Below are positions 37,368 through 41,960 of a stretch of 41,960 bases of DNA, piece by piece. Position 1 is the stretch's first letter; each line of letters begins with the position of its first letter. A model generated the notes under the pieces. That model was given only the letters and a program-made list of their open reading frames with translations. It made no database searches and was not told the DNA's origin. This DNA comes from Rhodobacteraceae bacterium UBA1943 (lineage in GTDB: Bacteria; Pseudomonadota; Alphaproteobacteria; Rhodobacterales; Rhodobacteraceae): contig DDEX01000049.1 of assembly GCA_002336845.1 (NCBI GenBank), forward strand, positions 36,173 to 78,132, given 5' to 3'. The position numbers were made by a program, and so were the translations under genes.

Positions 37368-38300
37368 TTACCAGGCCCCCAGATGCCAACTGCGCAGCGC
37401 GGCATCGGCCAGCAGCGCACAGAAGTGGGCAAAGAGATACAGCAGCGAGAATTTGAAGACCTGCTTTTCAACCTTGTAGCCATCGGCTTCGGCCACGGCC
37501 TCGTCCCGGCGCCAGATGCGCCATGCGCCGCGCAGGAATTCAAGGTTCAGCACGACCGAGGTGGCGAGATAAACCGGCCCACCGATCGAGGTAAAGCCAA
37601 GCGCCAGTGCAAAGGGCACCAGCGCGATGGTGTACCACCACACATGGGCGCGGGTGACCTTGCGACCATGGGTTTCGGTCAGCATCGGCACCTTGGCGTC
37701 ACCGTAATCCGACTTCATGAACAGTGCCAGCGCCCAGAAATGGGGCGGCGTCCACATGAAGATCAGCATGAACATCAGGACGGCCTCGACTGAGACATGC
37801 CCGGTCGCGGCAACCCAGCCGATCATGGGCGGAAAGGCCCCGGCAGCCCCGCCAATCACGATGTTCTGCGGGGTCGAGCGTTTCAGCCACATCGAATAGA
37901 CGACGGCATAGAAGAAGATCGTGAAGGCAAGCAGCGCACCGGCCAGCACATTGGTGGCCAGGGCCAGCATCACCACCGAAATGCCCGACAGCGCCAGACC
38001 GATCGCCAGCGCCTCACCCGGCTGAACCCGGCCCGAGGGGATCGGACGGCCCTTGGTGCGGCGCATGATGGCGTCGATATCGGCGTCCCACCACATATTC
38101 AGCGCACCAGAGGCCCCGCCGCCAAGCGCGATGAACAAGACGGCGCAGAAGGATTCGACAGGGTGCAGATGCACGGGGGCGACCAGCAGCCCGACAAGCG
38201 CGGTAAAGACGACCAGCGACATGACGCGCGGCTTCAAAAGCTGCACATAGTCGCCGAACTGCGCCTCTCCCGTGTCGTCAAAAGACCGGATGTCGGTCAT
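37368..38300 (-). CDS. ctaB: Protoheme IX farnesyltransferase (heme O synthase)
   Basis: A 310-residue UbiA-family membrane enzyme that farnesylates heme B to heme O for aa3 oxidase. It has about nine hydrophobic spans. The first Asp-rich motif is NMWWDADIDAIMRRTKGRP, the second is KSDYGDAKVPML, and GDYVQLLKPRVMSLVVFTAL, IGGAAGAFPPMIGWVAATG and FMWTPPHFWALAL are family segments. It lies between ctaC and the small ORF, with a 63-base gap after ctaC. Confidence 0.96.
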   Translation of the reverse strand: MTDIRSFDDTGEAQFGDYVQLLKPRVMSLVVFTALVGLLVAPVHLHPVESFCAVLFIALGGGASGALNMWWDADIDAIMRRTKGRPIPSGRVQPGEALAIGLALSGISVVMLALATNVLAGALLAFTIFFYAVVYSMWLKRSTPQNIVIGGAAGAFPPMIGWVAATGHVSVEAVLMFMLIFMWTPPHFWALALFMKSDYGDAKVPMLTETHGRKVTRAHVWWYTIALVPFALALGFTSIGGPVYLATSVVLNLEFLRGAWRIWRRDEAVAEADGYKVEKQVFKFSLLYLFAHFCALLADAALRSWHLGAW

Positions 38301-38363
38301 GCTGCGCTCTCCCTGGCAGGCAGGGCACGAAGGCCCCGGCCTTGCCCCGCTACTTCAATCGTT

Positions 38364-39191
38364 TCAGTTCGAAGCCAGTTGCAGGTTGCCCTGCTTGGCG
38401 CCTTCGACCCACTTCTTGTAGGCCTCTTCCGAGACGACCTTGACCGTGATCGGCATGTAGGCGTGATCCTTGCCGCACAGTTCCGAGCATTGGCCGAAAT
38501 AGACGCCCTCACGCTCGGCCTTGAACCAGAGCTGGGCGATACGGCCGGGAACGCCGTCCTGCATCACACCAAAGGCCGGGATTTTCCACGAATGGATCAC
38601 ATCCGCCCCGGTGACCTGCATGACGATGGTCTTGCCGACCGGGATCACGACGGCATTGTCGGTGGCCAGCAGATACTGCTCGGGCGTGTAGCCATTGGCG
38701 GCAAGCTGGTCCTTGGCAAGCAGGAAGGCATCGAAGGAAATGCCATCTTCGGGGTATTCATAAGACCAGTACCACTGGTTGCCGGTGACCTTGATGGTCA
38801 CATCGGCGGCCGGAATGGTCTGTTGCTTGAAGAGGGCCGGCAGCGAGAACGAGCCGATTGCCACCAGCACAAGCACGGGAACCAGCGTCCAGACGATTTC
38901 CAGCGGCGTGTTGTGCGTAAAGCTGCGTGGGGTGGGGTTGGCGCGGCGGTTGAATCGCACCATGACATAGACCAGAAGCAGCGTCACAAAGACGGTGATC
39001 ACGGTGATGATGGCAAGGATCGAATGGTCCAGCCACTGAAGATCGCGGGCAAGCTCGGTCGCGGGGGGTTGAAAGCCGATGCCTTCCGGCAGAGGCTGCC
39101 CCACGGTTTCCAGCGCCTGCGCCCAGGCGCCGCCTGCTGCAAAGGACAGGGCCGTGGCTAGAAGACCGCTGCGGATAGTCGAATGACGCAT
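38364..39191 (-). CDS. ctaC: Cytochrome c oxidase subunit II
   Basis: A 275-residue subunit II with a signal peptide (to about residue 25, GGAWAQ), two membrane spans (about 57-78 and 100-118) and a periplasmic cupredoxin domain. The CuA ligands are visible: His200 (VIHSW), Cys235, Glu237, Cys239, His243 and Met246 in GQCSELCGKDHAYMPI, with the electron-entry aromatic run QWYWSYEYP at 139-147. It is the first gene of the leftward cta cluster. The ATG at 39191 is chosen because the signal peptide begins here. An FNR-type box lies 142 bases upstream. Confidence 0.96.
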   Translation of the reverse strand: MRHSTIRSGLLATALSFAAGGAWAQALETVGQPLPEGIGFQPPATELARDLQWLDHSILAIITVITVFVTLLLVYVMVRFNRRANPTPRSFTHNTPLEIVWTLVPVLVLVAIGSFSLPALFKQQTIPAADVTIKVTGNQWYWSYEYPEDGISFDAFLLAKDQLAANGYTPEQYLLATDNAVVIPVGKTIVMQVTGADVIHSWKIPAFGVMQDGVPGRIAQLWFKAEREGVYFGQCSELCGKDHAYMPITVKVVSEEAYKKWVEGAKQGNLQLASN

Positions 39192-39333
39192 GTTCGTTTC
39201 CCGTTCTTTAGCGGCGGTTTGCCCGCCCCGTGGGAATACCGCCCCCCTCGTGGCGGAATCCCGTTGTTTGCTAGGCTGGTGAAACCATATTAGTCCGTGC
39301 AGAACAAGAGAAACGTGCGACAAAATGGCGGGC

Positions 39334-39347
39334 TTGATCCAGATCAA
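39334..39347. promoter_or_regulatory. Perfect FNR/FnrL box between ctaC and tldD
   Basis: TTGAT-CCAG-ATCAA matches the FNR consensus TTGAT-N4-ATCAA exactly. It lies 21-24 bases before the tldD start, where it could repress, and 142 bases upstream of ctaC, where it could act on a distal promoter. FnrL is the oxygen-sensing regulator of Rhodobacterales. Confidence 0.6.
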
Positions 39348-39371
39348 TGCCGCGCCCGCGAAAGGCCCATG

Positions 39372-40790
39372 ATGAGCGACGCCCCCTTCCGACCCTTTGA
39401 AACCCTGATAGACGAGGCCCGCGCGCTGGATCTGCTGCGTCAGGCAACCCATGGCGCGGAGGATGGCGAGCTGTTTCTGGAACGCCGCCGGTCGGAAGGC
39501 ATCGTGCTGGATGATCGCAGGATCCGAACGGCCAGTTACGACGCATCAGAGGGATTCGGCCTGCGCGCCGTGGTGGGCGAGGTCGCAGGTTACGCCCATT
39601 CCACGGAAATCTCCGAATCCGCCCTGCGCCGCGCGGTCGAGACGGCGCGGCTGGCGGTAGGGGCGGGCGGCGGCGTTCTGGCCGCCCCGCCCAAGGGCAC
39701 CAACCTGCGGCTTTATACCGATGCCGACCCGATGGCGGACGCCAGCTTCACCGGCAAGATCGACGTTCTGAAAGAGATCGACGCCTATGCCCGCGCGCTT
39801 GACCGCCGCGTGGTGCAGGTCTCGGCCACCATTTCGGCTGGCCTGCAAGAGGTGGAAATCCTGCGCCCCGAGGGCCTGCGGCTGACCGATGTGCGCCCCA
39901 TGGCGCGACTTAATGTCTCGGTCATCGTCGAGGAGAACGGGCGGCGCGAACAGGGCGGCACCGGCGGCGGTGGACGCTATGGCCTTTCGGGGCTCATCGA
40001 TCCGGCACATTGGCAGCCGATGGTGCGAGAGGCCTTGCGCATCGCCACCGTCAATCTGGGCGCGGTTGCCGCGCCTGCGGGCGTGATGGATGTGGTGCTG
40101 GGGCCGGGTTGGCCGGGCATTTTGTTGCACGAGGCTATTGGCCACGGGCTGGAGGGCGACTTCAACCGCAAGAAAACATCCGCCTTCGCCGGTCTGATGG
40201 GCCAGCAGATCGCAGCGCGGGGTGTGACTGTCCTTGACGATGGCACGATTCCCGACCGGCGTGGCAGCATTTCGGTCGATGACGAGGGCACACCCTCGGG
40301 CAAGAATGTGCTGATCGAGGACGGGGTGCTGGTGGGCTATATGCAGGACCGCCAGAATGCCCGGCTGATGGGGGTGGCCCCAACCGGCAACGGGCGGCGC
40401 GAAAGTTTCGCCCATATCCCGATGCCGCGCATGACCAACACCTACATGCTGGGCGGCAAGGACGACCCGGCGGGAATCCTCGCCAGCCTTAAGGATGGCA
40501 TCTGGGCCGTGGGTTTTGGTGGCGGTCAGGTCGATATCACCAACGGCAAGTTCGTATTCAGTTGCACCGAGGCTTACCGCGTGAGGAATGGTGTGGTGGG
40601 TGAGGCGGTCAAGGGCGCGACCCTGATCGGCGACGGGGCCACCGCACTGAAACACATCCGCGCCATCGGCAATGACATGGCGATGGACCCCGGCATCGGC
40701 AATTGCGGCAAGGCCGGGCAATGGGTGCCGGTGGGTGTGGGTCAACCGACGTTGTTGATCGGCGGGCTGACCGTGGGCGGGCAGGGCTGA
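39372..40790 (+). CDS. tldD: Metalloprotease TldD
   Basis: A 472-residue TldD, which with TldE/PmbA forms a zinc protease that trims small peptides. The zinc motif is His253-Glu254-X3-His258 in LLHEAIGHGLEGDFNRK, and the C-terminal part has the conserved GGGQVDITNGKFVFSC and IGNCGKAGQWVPVGVGQPTL. The full-length family size is about 480. Two consecutive ATGs (39369, 39372) are possible; GAAAGG is better spaced for the second. It is divergent from ctaC, with an FNR-type box just upstream. Confidence 0.95.
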   Translation: MSDAPFRPFETLIDEARALDLLRQATHGAEDGELFLERRRSEGIVLDDRRIRTASYDASEGFGLRAVVGEVAGYAHSTEISESALRRAVETARLAVGAGGGVLAAPPKGTNLRLYTDADPMADASFTGKIDVLKEIDAYARALDRRVVQVSATISAGLQEVEILRPEGLRLTDVRPMARLNVSVIVEENGRREQGGTGGGGRYGLSGLIDPAHWQPMVREALRIATVNLGAVAAPAGVMDVVLGPGWPGILLHEAIGHGLEGDFNRKKTSAFAGLMGQQIAARGVTVLDDGTIPDRRGSISVDDEGTPSGKNVLIEDGVLVGYMQDRQNARLMGVAPTGNGRRESFAHIPMPRMTNTYMLGGKDDPAGILASLKDGIWAVGFGGGQVDITNGKFVFSCTEAYRVRNGVVGEAVKGATLIGDGATALKHIRAIGNDMAMDPGIGNCGKAGQWVPVGVGQPTLLIGGLTVGGQG

Positions 40791-40791
40791 A

Positions 40792-40908
40792 CCCCTCACC
40801 CTGACCCTCTCCCCCAAGGGGAGGGGGTAGGCGCCGTTTCGGCCATGGGGCCGCGCCGTGCCCACGGCAGACCCCCTCTGCCCTTAGGGGAGAGGGTAGG
40901 GTGAGGGG
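40792..40908. terminator. Long inverted repeat between convergent tldD and tex
   Basis: Outer arms 40792-40814 (CCCCTCACCCTGACCC and on) and 40887-40908 (GGGGAGAGGGTAGGGTGAGG and on) pair over 22 bases with one bulge. Shorter CCCCC/GGGGG stems lie inside. This GGGTGAGGGG-type element between convergent genes probably terminates both. Confidence 0.65.
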
Positions 40909-40910
40909 GC

Positions 40911-41960
40911 CTAGCGCCCGAATTTGCCCTTCAACGCATCGGCAAAGGCATTGCTGCCATCGGCCTTGGGCACGCTGCTCATCTGCGCCGTCGCACGACC
41001 TTTTGGCGGCGGTGCCCCACGTTCGCGGGCCTGATCACGGGCCGAAGCGCCGCCATCGGATTTCATCGTCAGCCCGATGCGTTTGCGTGCCACATCCACC
41101 TCGGTCACCCGCACCTTCACCACATCGCCCGCCTTAACCACCTCATGCGGGTCTTTGACGAAGCGGTCGGACAACTGGCTGACATGCACCAAGCCATCCT
41201 GATGCACCCCGATGTCCACGAAGGCGCCAAAGGCCGCGACATTGGTCACCGTGCCTTCCAGCACCATGCCGGGGCGCAAATCCTTGATGTCGTCAACGCC
41301 CTCGGCAAAGGTCGCGGTCTTGAAGCTGGGTCGCGGGTCGCGGCCGGGCTTTTCCAGCTCTGCCAGAATGTCGCGCACGGTGGGCAGGCCGAACTTGTCA
41401 TCGACAAAGGCGGCCGGGCTGACCTTTTGCAGCGCGGCGCTGTCGCCCATCAGGCTGCGAATGTCGCGCCCGCAGGCGGCCACGATCTTGCGCGCCACAT
41501 CATAGGCTTCGGGGTGGACGGAGGAGGCATCCAGTGGCTCTTTCCCGCCGGTGATGCGCAGAAAACCGGCAGCCTGCTCGAACGCCTTCGGACCGAGGCG
41601 GGCGACCTTCAGCAAATCGCGGCGGGTGGCGAAGGGGCCATTGGCGTCGCGGTGGGCCACGATGGCATCGGCCAGCGACGGGCCAACGCCCGACACGCGG
41701 GCCAGCAGCGGGGCAGAGGCGGTGTTCAGATCGACCCCCACCGCGTTCACCGCATCTTCCACCACGGCCTCAAGACTGCGGCCAAGGCGCGACTGGTCCA
41801 CATCATGCTGATATTGGCCGACGCCGATCGATTTGGGCTCGATCTTGACCAGTTCGGCCAGGGGGTCTTGCAGGCGCCGCGCGATAGAGACCGCGCCACG
41901 CAAGGACACATCCAGATCGGGGAATTCCCGCGCCGCCAGTTCGGACGCGGAATAGACCGA
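40911..41960 (-). CDS. tex: Tex-family RNA-binding protein, C-terminal part (runs off the window)
   Basis: The last 349 residues of a Tex-like protein, a nucleic-acid-binding factor linked to transcription and RNA turnover. At the window edge the frame is open (SVYSASELAAREFPDLDVSL), and the YqgF-like part is followed by helix-hairpin-helix repeats (NAVGVDLNTASAPLLARVSG, VGPSLADAIVAHRDANGPF) and a C-terminal S1 domain (GMVLEGTVTNVAAFGAFVDI, QDGLVHVSQLSDRFV, RVTEVDVARKRIGLTM). A basic, low-complexity tail ends the protein. The whole protein is usually about 770 residues; the start lies beyond 41960. Convergent with tldD. Confidence 0.94.
   Translation of the reverse strand, partial: SVYSASELAAREFPDLDVSLRGAVSIARRLQDPLAELVKIEPKSIGVGQYQHDVDQSRLGRSLEAVVEDAVNAVGVDLNTASAPLLARVSGVGPSLADAIVAHRDANGPFATRRDLLKVARLGPKAFEQAAGFLRITGGKEPLDASSVHPEAYDVARKIVAACGRDIRSLMGDSAALQKVSPAAFVDDKFGLPTVRDILAELEKPGRDPRPSFKTATFAEGVDDIKDLRPGMVLEGTVTNVAAFGAFVDIGVHQDGLVHVSQLSDRFVKDPHEVVKAGDVVKVRVTEVDVARKRIGLTMKSDGGASARDQARERGAPPPKGRATAQMSSVPKADGSNAFADALKGKFGR

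Noticed and set aside
37797..39161. Long rightward open frame opposite ctaB and ctaC
   Set aside because: It spans two unrelated genes on the other strand and their gap, which shows it is only a lack of stops in GC-rich DNA.

Overview
The window looks like chromosomal DNA of a high-GC alphaproteobacterium of the order Rhodobacterales (Rhodobacter/Paracoccus-type). The indications are the cytochrome aa3 oxidase cluster ctaC-ctaB-small ORF-ctaG-ctaE-surf1 running into thrC and an M16 peptidase, an RpiR-type IolR, DUF2090-fused IolC, and two families of palindromic intergenic repeats that recur through the window. No rRNA, tRNA, CRISPR array, transposase or phage gene was seen. Both ends cut through genes: an aldehyde dehydrogenase on the left and a Tex-like RNA-binding protein on the right.

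Region by region. 1-1592: an aldehyde dehydrogenase with its likely GAF/Fis-type activator. 1692-3242: a molybdate module made of a stand-alone Mop domain protein, a ModE-like DNA-binding domain without a molybdate-binding half, and the binding protein ModA, with near-identical palindromic sites in front of mop and modA. 3243-4067: a short AT-richer segment with a frameshifted HEPN-like gene. 4068-20172: a large inositol locus. Leftward iolC-iolD-iolE-iolB and iolR are followed by a rightward Gfo/Idh dehydrogenase; a leftward trio of a membrane oxygenase (MocD-like), a Rieske ferredoxin (MocE-like) and a divergent PanB-like protein; a divergent LacI-type regulator; and a rightward operon of an inosose isomerase-like TIM barrel, a sugar ABC transporter and an inositol 2-dehydrogenase. 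20365-33669: mostly housekeeping and stand-alone genes (parE, GST, a LuxR/hydrolase-fold fusion, an S74-domain secreted protein, ppk2, a MATE transporter, an FAD-linked dehydrogenase, an MBL hydrolase, DUF1697, GNAT, M16 peptidase). 33666-39191: thrC and the cta cluster. 39372-41960: tldD and tex.

How the genes work together. The iol locus can import an inositol (ABC transporter), oxidise it (two Gfo/Idh dehydrogenases), isomerise and dehydrate the inosose (IolI-like, IolE), open the ring (IolD), isomerise (IolB), phosphorylate and probably cleave the product (IolC-DUF2090). Three perfect and one imperfect GGAA-N6-TTCC sites next to iolC, iolR/dehydrogenase and the transporter operon fit one IolR regulon. 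The MocD/MocE-like oxygenase pair suggests that a methylated inositol or rhizopine-like compound, not only free inositol, is a substrate. The PanB-like protein translated with MocE is the least explained member, and this trio is the best candidate for undescribed biology here. Other notable points are the split ModE system, the LuxR-type regulator with a hydrolase domain lacking Ser and His, and an FNR-type box between ctaC and tldD.
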